Positions 44,387-52,580 of a stretch of 64,000 bases of DNA are shown piece after piece. The notes under the pieces were generated by a model. The model saw only the letters and a list, made by a program, of their open reading frames with translations. It had not been told where the DNA came from and searched no databases. Origin of the DNA: UBA4615 sp046046245 (GTDB taxonomy: Bacteria > Pseudomonadota > Gammaproteobacteria > Burkholderiales > Burkholderiaceae_E); assembly GCA_046046245.1 (NCBI GenBank), contig JBJOKE010000008.1, forward strand, positions 62,001-126,000. Direction: 5' to 3'. A program made the translations under genes and the position numbers. The first letter of the stretch is position 1. Each line of letters opens with the position of its first letter.

Positions 44387-45553
44387 ATGGACTTCGAGAT
44401 CCCCCACGAGCACCGGATGATCAACGACCTCGTCGCGCGCTTCGTGCGCGAGGAGCTCCTGCCGCTCGAAGCCGTGCTGCTGCGGCGCGAGGCCGAGGGC
44501 GGCGGCATCGCGCTCACCGCCGAGGAGCGCGCGCGGGTCGACCGGCGCTCGCGCGAGCTCGGCCTGTGGGGCCTGGACGCGCCCACCGAGATCGGCGGCT
44601 CCGACCTGCCGGTGACCGCGATGGTGGGCGTCAACGAGGCGATGGGCCACACCATCGTCCACTACTACCTGCCGCCGGACACGCCGAACCTGCGGATGCT
44701 GATGCTCACCGCCACGCCCGAGCAGAAGGCCCGCTACCTCGAGCCCTACGTGCGCGGCGAGCTGTCCTCGGCGATCGTCATCTCCGAGCCGGGCGCCGGC
44801 GGGGACCCGTCCGGCATCGCGACCCGCGCGGTCCGCGAGGGCGACACCTGGGTCATCAACGGCCGCAAGATCTGGATCAGCAACCTCGAGCGCGCGGACT
44901 TCGGCATCGTGATGGCACGCACCTCCGGCTCGCCCGGTTCGCGGGGCGGCATATCGGCGTTCCTCGTCGACCGCGACACCCCGGGCTTCAAGCCGCTGCG
45001 GCGCATCCCGATGCTGGGCGGACTCTCGACCTGGGAGGTGGTCTTCGAGGACTGCCGGATCCCCGCGGGCCAGCTGCTCGGCGTGGAGAACCAGGGATTC
45101 GCGCCGATGCAGGCGCGGCTCGGCGCGCGTCGCGTGCAGATGGCCGCCTGGGCGATCGGGCGCGCGCAGCGGGCGCTCGACATGATGTGCGAGTACGTGC
45201 CGCAGCGCCGGACCTTCGGCGCGCCGCTGTCGGAACGGCAGGCGATCCAGTGGTGGATCGCGGACGCGGCGACGCGGATCCACGCCGCGCGTCTGATGAC
45301 CCACGAGTGCGCGTGGCGGATCGAGCGCGGCATGGAGGCGAGGACGCAGACCTCGATGATCAAGGCCTTCGCGACCGAGATGGCCTGGGAGGTCATCGAC
45401 CGCGCGATGCAGGCGTTCGGCGCGATGGGCATGACCAAGGAGCTGCCGCTGCAGCAGATGGCCAACGAGGCGCGGCTGATGCGCATCTACGAGGGGCCGA
45501 CCGAGGTGCACCGGATGGTGGTCGCGCGGAACACCCTCGGCCGGACCGGCTGA
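44387..45553 (+). CDS. Acyl-CoA dehydrogenase
   Basis: 388 residues. N-terminal helical domain (MDFEIPHEHRMINDLVARF), FAD/substrate motifs VISEPGAGGDPSG and RKIWISNLERADFG, and the C-terminal segment MQAFGAMGMTKELPLQQM. The catalytic Glu is present in RIYEGPTEVHR near the C-terminus. It should form a 2,3-double bond in an acyl-CoA; electron acceptor ETF is not encoded nearby. Chain-length or substrate class is not predictable. Second gene of the IclR-linked operon. Confidence 0.9.
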   Translation: MDFEIPHEHRMINDLVARFVREELLPLEAVLLRREAEGGGIALTAEERARVDRRSRELGLWGLDAPTEIGGSDLPVTAMVGVNEAMGHTIVHYYLPPDTPNLRMLMLTATPEQKARYLEPYVRGELSSAIVISEPGAGGDPSGIATRAVREGDTWVINGRKIWISNLERADFGIVMARTSGSPGSRGGISAFLVDRDTPGFKPLRRIPMLGGLSTWEVVFEDCRIPAGQLLGVENQGFAPMQARLGARRVQMAAWAIGRAQRALDMMCEYVPQRRTFGAPLSERQAIQWWIADAATRIHAARLMTHECAWRIERGMEARTQTSMIKAFATEMAWEVIDRAMQAFGAMGMTKELPLQQMANEARLMRIYEGPTEVHRMVVARNTLGRTG

Positions 45554-45629
45554 GCCGCGACGACAGGCTCGCGACACCTTCGGCCGTCATCGCGCGGCCC
45601 CGTTCACGTCCCACGACGAGGAGATGACG

Positions 45630-46592
45630 ATGGATCCCACCCGACGCGCGCTGCTGGCCGCCGCGGCGACCCTGCCGCTGCAGCGGCCGGCGCTCGCCCA
45701 GGCCTTCCCCGCGAAGCCGATCACCGTCCTGGTCCCGTCCACCGCGGGCGGGGTCGTCGACATCTCGGCGCGGATCGTCCAGCCGGGCATGGCCGCGGAC
45801 CTCGGGCAGTCGATGGTCGTCGAGAACCGGCCCGGCGGCGGCGGGCACATCGCCGCCGGCGCGGTCGCGCGGGCCGCGCCCGACGGCTACACGCTGCTGT
45901 GCTCGGCGGGCAGCATCCTGGTGTCGGGCGTGGTGCGCAACCTGCCCTACGCGCCGATGACCGACCTGCTGCCGGTCTGCCGGCTCTCGCTGGGCGGCTT
46001 CCTGCTGCTGGTGTCGGCGTCGTCGCCGTTCAGGACGCTGGCCGACCTGATCGCACACGGACGCTCGCAGCCCGGCAAGCTGACCTACGCGTCGACGAGC
46101 GTCGGCAACTCCACCCACATCGGCGGCGAGATGCTGAGCCTGCTCGCAGGGCTGAAGGCGGTGCACGTGCCGTACAAGGGCAACGTGCAGGCGCTGACCG
46201 ACGTCGCGGCCGGCCGCGTCGACTTCTCGATCGACAGCCGGCCGCCCGCGCTCCCGCTGATCCGCGGCGGCCAGCTTCGGGTGCTCGCGGTGACCAACAC
46301 CGAACGCCAGACCGACTTTCCCGACCTGCCGGCGATCGCCGAGCAGCTGCCCGGCTACGGGATCGAAGGCTGGACCGGCCTCTTCGCACCGGCGAAGACG
46401 TCGCCCGCCGTCGTCGCGCGCCTCGCCGACGCGGCGCGCCGCACGCTGTCGGATCCCGCGGTGATCCAGCGCTCCAGGGACAACGGCAGCGAACCCGCAT
46501 TCCTCGGCCCGCAGGACGCGCTCGCGTTCATGCGGCTCGACCACGAGCGGGTCAACCGCGTGGTCCGCGAAGCCAACATCAGCGCCGACTGA
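45630..46592 (+). CDS. Bug/TctC family tripartite tricarboxylate transporter receptor
   Basis: 320 residues. Start ATG 45630 is favoured over ATG 45624 because GAGGAG lies 6 bp upstream. Signal peptide (MDPTRRALLAAAATLPLQRPALAQ) with a twin Arg, then the family core ITVLVPSTAGGVVDISAR, VVENRPGGGGHIAAG, APDGYTLL, and VPYKGNVQALTDVAAGRVDF. Periplasmic receptor of a secondary transporter for carboxylates; the TctA/TctB membrane partners are absent from this window, so it may feed a distant permease or act as a sensor. Its place among acyl-CoA genes suggests the operon's carboxylic acid substrate as ligand. Confidence 0.88.
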   Translation: MDPTRRALLAAAATLPLQRPALAQAFPAKPITVLVPSTAGGVVDISARIVQPGMAADLGQSMVVENRPGGGGHIAAGAVARAAPDGYTLLCSAGSILVSGVVRNLPYAPMTDLLPVCRLSLGGFLLLVSASSPFRTLADLIAHGRSQPGKLTYASTSVGNSTHIGGEMLSLLAGLKAVHVPYKGNVQALTDVAAGRVDFSIDSRPPALPLIRGGQLRVLAVTNTERQTDFPDLPAIAEQLPGYGIEGWTGLFAPAKTSPAVVARLADAARRTLSDPAVIQRSRDNGSEPAFLGPQDALAFMRLDHERVNRVVREANISAD

Positions 46593-46602
46593 GCGGGACC
46601 GC

Positions 46603-47814
46603 ATGAGCTCCGACGCCCCGCCCGCGCCACACGCCGCCGCGCAGCCGCTCGCCGGCCTGAAGGTCCTGGACCTCGGCCAGATCTACCAGGGCCCGTATTG
46701 CGGCTTCCTGCTCGCGATGGCCGGGGCCGACGTCGTCAAGGTGGAACCTCCGGGCGGCGAGGCGGTCCGCGGCCGCCGCGGCGCGTCGCTGCCGCTCGCG
46801 ATGCTCAACGGGAACAAGCGCGGCATCGTGCTGAACTTCAAGCACGAGGACGGGCGGCGGCTCTTCGTCGAGCTCGCGCGGCGCGTCGACGTCGTGCTCG
46901 AGAACTACGCGCCGGGCGTCATGGACCGGCTGGGCCTCGGCGCCGACGTCCTGCTCGACGCCAATCCGCGGCTGGTCTACGCGTCCTCGTCGGGCTACGG
47001 CACCTGGGGCCCGGACCGCGATCGCCTCGCGATGGACCTCACGATCCAGGCCACCAGCGGCGCGATGCACGTGACCGGCTGGCCCGACCGCCCGCCGGTC
47101 AAGGCGGGGCCAGCGTTCGCCGACTTCCTCGGCGGCACGCACCTGTACGCGGCGATCATGACCGCGCTGTACGAGCGGGAACGCACCGGCGCCGGCCGGC
47201 GGGTCGAGGTCGCGATGCAGGACACGATCTATCCCGCGATGGCCTCGAACCTGACGATCTTCTTCGAGAACCGGCAGGCCCAGGCGCGCACGGCCAACCG
47301 CCACGGCGGGCTCGGCATGGCACCTTACAACGCCTACGAGGCGAGCGACGGCCACGTCACGATCATGTGCGTGACCCCGGCGCACTGGACGGGCCTGCTC
47401 GACGCGATGGGCCGCCGCGACCTCGACGCCGATCCGCGCTTCGCCAACCACGACACGCGCAGCCGCATCATGGAGGAGGTCGATGCGCTGGTCGGCGCAT
47501 GGACGCGCCGACACACGCGCGCCGAACTGCAGGCACTGGCCCAGGCGCACCACTTCCCGTGTGCGCCGGTGCGCGACCTCGGCGAGGTCGTCGAAGACCC
47601 GCACATGCACGAGCGCGGCATGCTGCACCGGGTCGAGCATCCGCAGCTCGGCAGCGTCGTGCTGCCGCACAGCCCGCTGCGCTTCGCCGGCGTCGATCCG
47701 CTGCCGCTCGAGCGCGAGCCCGCCCTCGGGCAGCATACGGCCGAGGTGCTCGCGGAGTACCTTCACATCGGACCCGACGAGTTCGAACGGCTGCGCGCCG
47801 CCGGCGCGGTCTGA
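46603..47814 (+). CDS. CaiB/BaiF family CoA transferase (class III)
   Basis: 403 residues. N-terminal motif LKVLDLGQIYQGPYCGFLLAMAGADVVKVEPPGG, then NGNKRGIVLNFKHEDGR, the catalytic Asp in LAMDLTIQATSGAM near 145, and GGTHLYAAIMTALYERERTGAGRRVEVAMQD. Moves CoA between carboxylic acids, so it probably activates the operon's acid substrate. Starts 10 bp after the receptor gene. Confidence 0.9.
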   Translation: MSSDAPPAPHAAAQPLAGLKVLDLGQIYQGPYCGFLLAMAGADVVKVEPPGGEAVRGRRGASLPLAMLNGNKRGIVLNFKHEDGRRLFVELARRVDVVLENYAPGVMDRLGLGADVLLDANPRLVYASSSGYGTWGPDRDRLAMDLTIQATSGAMHVTGWPDRPPVKAGPAFADFLGGTHLYAAIMTALYERERTGAGRRVEVAMQDTIYPAMASNLTIFFENRQAQARTANRHGGLGMAPYNAYEASDGHVTIMCVTPAHWTGLLDAMGRRDLDADPRFANHDTRSRIMEEVDALVGAWTRRHTRAELQALAQAHHFPCAPVRDLGEVVEDPHMHERGMLHRVEHPQLGSVVLPHSPLRFAGVDPLPLEREPALGQHTAEVLAEYLHIGPDEFERLRAAGAV

Positions 47815-47868
47815 CCGGCGCGCCGGCACCGACTGTCCTCACCGATCACATACCCGACGCCCCGCACC

Positions 47869-48663
47869 ATGACCGATGCCCCGCCCCCCACGCCGATCCA
47901 CGTCTCGATGCGCGGCCACGTCGCGATCGTCGAGCTGCAGCGGCCGCCGCACAACTTCTTCGACCTGGCGATGATCGTCGGCATCGCGGACGCGTTCGAG
48001 TCGATGGACCGCGAGCCCGACTGCCGCGCGATCGTGCTGTGCGCGCAGGGCAGCTCCTTCTGCGCCGGCGCCGACTTCGGGCGCCGCGACACGGCCTCGG
48101 TGACGGCGCGGCGTGCGCCCGGCGCGGTGAATCCGCTGTACCTGGAAGCGATCCGGATCTTCGCCTGCACGAAGCCGGTCGTCGCCGCCGTCCACGGCCC
48201 CGCGATCGGCGGCGGACTCGGCCTGGCATTGGTGGCGGACTTCCGGATCGCGTGCGCCGAGGCCCGCTTCTCGGCCAACTTCACGCGCCTGGGCTTCCAT
48301 CCCGGCTTCGGGCTGTCGCACACGCTGCCGCGACTCGTCGGCCCGCAGCAGGCCGGCCTGCTGTTCTACACGGGCCGGCGCGTGGGCGGCGAGGAGGCGC
48401 TGCGCATCGGACTCGCCGACGAGCTGGTGCCGCGCGACCGCGTTCGCGAGCGCGCGCTCGAGCTGGCCGACGAGATCGCGGTGTCCGCGCCGCTCGCTGT
48501 GCAGTCGACGCGGGCCACGCTGCGCCGCGGGCTGGTCGACGCGGTGCGCGAGGCGGTCGTGCGGGAGAGCGCCGAGCAGGACACGCACTGGCTGACCGAG
48601 GACTTCGCCGAAGGCGTCAAGGCCATGGCGGAGCGCCGGGCACCGGCATTCAAGGGCCGCTGA
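47869..48663 (+). CDS. Enoyl-CoA hydratase/isomerase family protein (crotonase fold)
   Basis: 264 residues. Oxyanion-hole motifs CAQGSSFCAGADF and VHGPAIGGGLGLALVADFRIA are clear. The two Glu of crotonase are not conserved: the GGGCEL position reads GGGLGL and the QPE position reads ANF in FSANFTRLGFHPGFG. So it may not be a standard hydratase; isomerase, lyase or hydrolase activities occur among such variants. Last gene of the operon, convergent with iclR with 15 bp between the stops. Confidence 0.85.
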   Translation: MTDAPPPTPIHVSMRGHVAIVELQRPPHNFFDLAMIVGIADAFESMDREPDCRAIVLCAQGSSFCAGADFGRRDTASVTARRAPGAVNPLYLEAIRIFACTKPVVAAVHGPAIGGGLGLALVADFRIACAEARFSANFTRLGFHPGFGLSHTLPRLVGPQQAGLLFYTGRRVGGEEALRIGLADELVPRDRVRERALELADEIAVSAPLAVQSTRATLRRGLVDAVREAVVRESAEQDTHWLTEDFAEGVKAMAERRAPAFKGR

Positions 48664-48678
48664 GCGCGCGCGACCGCG

Positions 48679-49503
48679 TCACGCGCGCGAGGTCGCGGCC
48701 TCGACGATCCGCGCGGCCGTGCGCACGAGCAGCGGCCCATAGCGCCGCTCCAGGCCGGCCGCACCGCCCGCATCCGGCGAGGGAAAGCTGATGTTGAACG
48801 CGTGCACCGGCTGCCCCGGCACCCGCAGCGGCGTCGCGATCGACACGAGCCCCGTGGTCCACGACACGCCGCAGTAGCCGTCGCGCTCGAGCTGGGCCAG
48901 CGACTGGATCACGTCCTTCGACAGCTCGGGCCACCGCCCGCCGTACCGCAGGGCGAGCGACGCCATGGCCGCGCGCCGGGCCGGCTCGGTCAGGCCGCCG
49001 AGCCACGCGCGCCCGAGCGCGGTCTCGGCGATCGGCAGGCGCGAGCCGGGCACCACGTGCCGGAACAGCCCGAGCCGGCTCTTGCGCACGGAATCGAGGT
49101 AGATCACGTCACCGTCGTCCGCCACCGCGAGGCCCACGTTGATCCGCAGCCCGTCGGCGATCTCGCGCATCAGCGGCAGCGCGATCTGCAGCACCGTCGA
49201 ACCCTGCCGAACCGCGAGCCCCAGGCTCAGGCACGGCGGCCCGAGCCGGTAGGCCGCGGCGTCGAAGTCGAACTCGAGGAAGCCCGCGTCCACGAGCGTC
49301 GAGGTGAGCCGGCTGACCGTCGCGCGGGGCAAGCCGGTCCGCTCGGCGATGTCGACGTTGGTGAGCGAGGCCACGCCCGGACGGAAGGCACGCAGCACGA
49401 GCAGGCCGCGTTCGAGCGCACGCACGCCGGGCGTGTCGCGGACGAACACGCCCGTCTCGCGGGTGCGGCGACGCGACGACGGTTCGGGAGCGGCTCGGCT
49501 CAT
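48679..49503 (-). CDS. IclR family transcriptional regulator
   Basis: 274 residues. N-terminal winged helix with LTNVDIAERTGLPRATVSRLTSTLVDAGFLEFD (about 45-78), then the IclR effector domain with LPLMREIADGLRINVGLAVADDGDVIYLDSV and ALGRAWLGGL. Typically a tetrameric repressor or activator that responds to small carboxylic or aromatic acids. ATG 49503 is 14 bp from a perfect palindrome, suggesting autoregulation, and the palindrome is repeated before the operon at 43503. Confidence 0.92.
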   Translation of the reverse strand: MSRAAPEPSSRRRTRETGVFVRDTPGVRALERGLLVLRAFRPGVASLTNVDIAERTGLPRATVSRLTSTLVDAGFLEFDFDAAAYRLGPPCLSLGLAVRQGSTVLQIALPLMREIADGLRINVGLAVADDGDVIYLDSVRKSRLGLFRHVVPGSRLPIAETALGRAWLGGLTEPARRAAMASLALRYGGRWPELSKDVIQSLAQLERDGYCGVSWTTGLVSIATPLRVPGQPVHAFNISFPSPDAGGAAGLERRYGPLLVRTAARIVEAATSRA

Positions 49504-49516
49504 GGGGCGCCACGCT

Positions 49517-49537
49517 GGATTCCGTGCTTCGGAATCC
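49517..49537. promoter_or_regulatory. IclR-type operator candidate 2 (with a distal half-site at 49581-49592)
   Basis: GGATTCCG-TGCTT-CGGAATCC, perfect 8-bp arms with a 5-bp spacer, in the 96-bp gap between iclR and the divergent crotonase gene. A further GATTCCGAAGCA at 49581-49592 forms a perfect 12-bp inverted repeat with TGCTTCGGAATC at 49525-49536. The layout suits control of both divergent promoters. Confidence 0.6.
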
Positions 49538-49599
49538 CAATGTAGTCGGGCACCGTGCCGGCGGCAACAATCGGCCACGAGATTCCGAAGCATGCCGCC

Positions 49600-50409
49600 A
49601 TGGGCTACGCCGAACTGCTCTATCGCGTCGAGTCGCGCGTCGCGACCGTCACGCTGAACCGTCCCGAGCGCCTGAACGCGTGGACGGCGACGATGGAGGC
49701 CGAGCTTCGCGACGCGGTCCGCGCGGCCTGCGAGGACGACGGGGTCCGCGCGATCGTGCTGACCGGCGCGGGCAAGGGGTTCTGCGCGGGCGCCGACATG
49801 GCGCGACTGACGTCGGCCGCGTCGGGCGCATCGCCGGCCGCGCCCGCCGGCGACGCCCGCGCCACGTCGGCGACCGGCGACTTCGAGCAGCGCCACAGCT
49901 GGCTGCTCGGGATCGACAAGCCGATCGTCGCCGCGATCAACGGCGCCGTCGCCGGCGTCGGCCTGTGCCTCACGCTGTACTGCGACCTGCGCTTCATGGC
50001 CGAGGGCGCGCGTCTGTCGACCTCGTTCGCGCGTCGCGGGCTGATCGCCGAACATGGCAGCGCGTGGATGCTGCCGCGGCTGATCGGGTCGATGAACGCC
50101 GCCGACCTGCTGCTGTCCGCACGCACGATCGACGCCGCCGAAGCCGAGCGGATGGGGCTGGTACGGAGGCTGCCCGCCGAGGGCTTCGCACAGGCCGTAC
50201 ACGCTCGGGCGGCCGAGCTCGCCAACCTGTCCTCGCCGCGCTCGATGCGGATCATCAAGCAGCAGCTGCGCGCGCAGTACACCGAATCGCTCGCGACGGC
50301 CACCGCGTTCGCGGACGCGCAGACCGCGCTCTGCCGCGACAGCGACGACTTCAGGGAAGGCGTCTCGAGCTTCGTCGAGAAGCGGCCCCCGGCCTTCGTC
50401 GGTCGCTGA
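49600..50409 (+). CDS. Enoyl-CoA hydratase/isomerase family protein (crotonase fold), second copy
   Basis: 269 residues from ATG 49600 (MGYAELLYRVES); an earlier ATG at 49555 would overlap the operator. Motifs: RVATVTLNRPERLNAW, GAGKGFCAGADM, NGAVAGVGLCLTLYCDLRFMA. Again the two usual catalytic Glu are absent (Cys and Phe at those positions), but SFARRGLIAEHGSAWMLPR places a Glu in the AEHG loop. This form is common in actinobacterial and proteobacterial crotonases of unassigned function. Divergent from iclR and probably under its control. Confidence 0.86.
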   Translation: MGYAELLYRVESRVATVTLNRPERLNAWTATMEAELRDAVRAACEDDGVRAIVLTGAGKGFCAGADMARLTSAASGASPAAPAGDARATSATGDFEQRHSWLLGIDKPIVAAINGAVAGVGLCLTLYCDLRFMAEGARLSTSFARRGLIAEHGSAWMLPRLIGSMNAADLLLSARTIDAAEAERMGLVRRLPAEGFAQAVHARAAELANLSSPRSMRIIKQQLRAQYTESLATATAFADAQTALCRDSDDFREGVSSFVEKRPPAFVGR

Positions 50410-50422
50410 TGCGGCCGGCCCG

Positions 50423-51415
50423 TCAGGCGGTCGTCGCCGACAGCGGACCGAGCCGCCTGCGGGTGTCCTCGCGCGCGGCACGGTATTCCCGCTCCAGGTC
50501 GCCGACCAGCGCCGCGACCGACGTGACCGCATCCACCGCCGACACCGTGTGCCCGGCGCTCCACAGGTCCACCCATCGCTTCGGCCCGCGCATCCGCGCC
50601 GCGTAGTCGCCGAACAGCTCGCGCGCCTTCTCCTTCGAGACCGGCTGCGCCACCTCGTCCGGGTCGAGCCCGCAGGCCACGATCGACGGCCGCAGGAAGT
50701 TCGCGTCGATCCCGCTGATGCCGCGGGTGAGCAGCACGTCGTCGATCCCCGAGTCGACCAGCATCTGCCGGTAGCGCGGATCGGCGGTCGCCTCCTCGGT
50801 GGCGATGAAGCGCGTGCCCATCAGCCCGAGGTCCGCGCCCAGCGCCTCGGCAGCCCACAGGGCCACGCCGTCGGAGATGCCGCCGGCGAGCACGATCGGG
50901 CCATCGTACAGCGCACGCACGGCCCGCACGAACGACATCCCGTTCGCCCATCCGGTCTGCCCGCCCGCCCCCGCGCTCAGCAGCACCAGCCCGTCGACGC
51001 CGGCCTCGAGCGCCTTCTCCGCGTGGCGCAGCGAGGCCACGTCGGCGAGCACGAAGGTGCCCGCATCGTGCAGGCGGTCGACGTACCTGCGCGGCGAGCC
51101 GACGCTCGCCAGCACCATCTCGACACGATGCCGGACGAGCACCGCCACGTCGGCGTCGAGCTTCTCCGGATCGGTGCGCATCAGGATGTTCGGGCAGACC
51201 GGCGCGGTCGGCCGCTCGGCGCGTGCGCAGGCCTCGGCGATCTCCGTCAGCCACGCATCGAGCTGCGCGGGCTCGCGGGCGTTCACGGTCGGGAACGAGC
51301 CGATCACGCCGTTCACGCAGGCGGCAGTGGTCAGCGCCACGCCGGAGATGCGCAGCATCGGCGCGGCGATCAGGGGCAGGCGCAGGCGCGCGGCGATGGA
51401 CTGAGGCAGGGACAC
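50423..51415 (-). CDS. Nitronate monooxygenase / 2-nitropropane dioxygenase-like flavoprotein
   Basis: 330 residues from GTG 51415, with GGAG 7 bp upstream. FMN barrel: LRLPLIAAPMLRISG, VNGVIGSFPTVN, PTAPVCPNILMRTD, and the phosphate loop VLAGGISDGVALWAAEALGADLGLMGTRF. The expected active-site His of the AGGHxG loop is Gln (SAGAGGQTGW), so genuine nitronate oxidation is uncertain; enoyl reductase-like or unknown roles are possible. Stops 13 bp from the converging crotonase gene; its start faces the SDR operon across a 222-bp gap. Confidence 0.8.
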   Translation of the reverse strand: MSLPQSIAARLRLPLIAAPMLRISGVALTTAACVNGVIGSFPTVNAREPAQLDAWLTEIAEACARAERPTAPVCPNILMRTDPEKLDADVAVLVRHRVEMVLASVGSPRRYVDRLHDAGTFVLADVASLRHAEKALEAGVDGLVLLSAGAGGQTGWANGMSFVRAVRALYDGPIVLAGGISDGVALWAAEALGADLGLMGTRFIATEEATADPRYRQMLVDSGIDDVLLTRGISGIDANFLRPSIVACGLDPDEVAQPVSKEKARELFGDYAARMRGPKRWVDLWSAGHTVSAVDAVTSVAALVGDLEREYRAAREDTRRRLGPLSATTA

Positions 51416-51580
51416 GGACGGCTCCGGACGAAGGACGCTCGAATTCCTCGGGCCCGACGACCGCGATCCCGCACGACCGCACGGAGGCGGGCGCCGGTCG
51501 GCGCCCGATGGTGCAGCGGTGCGGGCGGGCCCGGCCCGAGGCCCGGACCACCGAGACGGACCGCGACGCGGTCCGCCTCC

Positions 51581-51609
51581 TTGCATGTGGTATGCATGCA
51601 TACTACCAT
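51581..51609 (+). promoter_or_regulatory. Promoter with palindromic operator for the SDR-acyl-CoA dehydrogenase operon
   Basis: TTGCAT (-35, 51581-51586), a 17-bp spacer and TACCAT (-10, 51604-51609). The spacer ends in the perfect 14-bp palindrome GTATGCATGCATAC (51590-51603). A bound repressor would exclude RNA polymerase. Predicted transcript start is about 20 bp upstream of the ATG at 51638. A closely similar element is found in a second promoter at 59910-59938, near the marR gene. Confidence 0.6.
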
Positions 51610-51637
51610 CGACCGATTCCATTGACGGGCGCGCTCC

Positions 51638-52555
51638 ATGGCATCCGCACTGCTCGAAGGCAAGGTCGTCGTCGTCACCGGCGCGGGTCGGGGCGTCGGA
51701 CGCGGCATCGCCCTGGAATGTGCGTCGCAGGGCGCGCGCGTCGTCGTCAACGACCTCGGCGGCGGCCCGTCGGGCGGCGGCGGCGACCCGGCGCCGGCCG
51801 AGTCGGTGGTCGCGGAGATCCGCGCGGCAGGCGGCGAGGCCGTCGCCGACGCGCACTCGGTCGCGGACTGGGCGCAGGCGCAGCGCCTGGTGCAGCGCGC
51901 GATGGACACCTGGGGACGCGTGGACGGCGTGGTCAACAACGCCGGCATCCTCAGCGACGCGATCTTCCACAAGATGAGCGTCGAGCAGTTCCAGGACGTG
52001 GTCGCGGTCAACCTGATGGGGCCCTTCTTCGTCAGCCGGGCGGCGGCGCCCTTCATGCGGGCGCAGGGCACGGGCGCGTTCGTGCACATGTCGTCCACCT
52101 CGGGCCTGATCGGCAACCTCGGGCAGGCGAACTACGCCGCCTCGAAGCTCGGCCTGGTCGGCCTGTCGAAGTCCATCGCGATCGACATGGCGCGCGTCGG
52201 CGTGCGCTCGAACTGCATCGCCCCCTTCGCATGGACGCGCCTCGTCGGCACGATCCCCGAGGAGACGACCGAGCAGAAGAAACGCGTGGAGGGCCTCAAG
52301 CGCCTCGTGCCCGAGCGCGTCGCACCGTTCACCGCCGCCCTGCTCGCGGACGCGGCCGCCGACGTCACCGGACAGATCTTCGGCGTGCGCAACAACGAGA
52401 TCATCCTGTTCAGCCAGCCGCGCCCGACCCGCATCGCGCACACTGCCGAGGGCTGGACGCCGGAGTCGGTGATCGACCGCGTGCTGCCGATGATGCGGCC
52501 GGACTTCTACCCGCTCGAGCGGTCGGGCGACGTGTTCACCTGGGACCCGGTCTGA
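51638..52555 (+). CDS. SDR family 3-hydroxyacyl-CoA dehydrogenase-like protein
   Basis: 305 residues. Rossmann motif VTGAGRGVGRGIAL, VVNDLGGGPSGGGGD, NNAGILSDAIFHKM, active-site Ser (MSSTSGLIGN) and YAASK (NYAASKLGL). The NDLGG segment and length resemble the dehydrogenase part of peroxisomal multifunctional enzyme type 2, which acts on 3-hydroxyacyl-CoAs including branched and steroid side-chain substrates. First gene of a four-gene plus-strand operon. Confidence 0.87.
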   Translation: MASALLEGKVVVVTGAGRGVGRGIALECASQGARVVVNDLGGGPSGGGGDPAPAESVVAEIRAAGGEAVADAHSVADWAQAQRLVQRAMDTWGRVDGVVNNAGILSDAIFHKMSVEQFQDVVAVNLMGPFFVSRAAAPFMRAQGTGAFVHMSSTSGLIGNLGQANYAASKLGLVGLSKSIAIDMARVGVRSNCIAPFAWTRLVGTIPEETTEQKKRVEGLKRLVPERVAPFTAALLADAAADVTGQIFGVRNNEIILFSQPRPTRIAHTAEGWTPESVIDRVLPMMRPDFYPLERSGDVFTWDPV

Positions 52556-52580
52556 CGGCGTCCCGCCAGGAGCGATCGAC

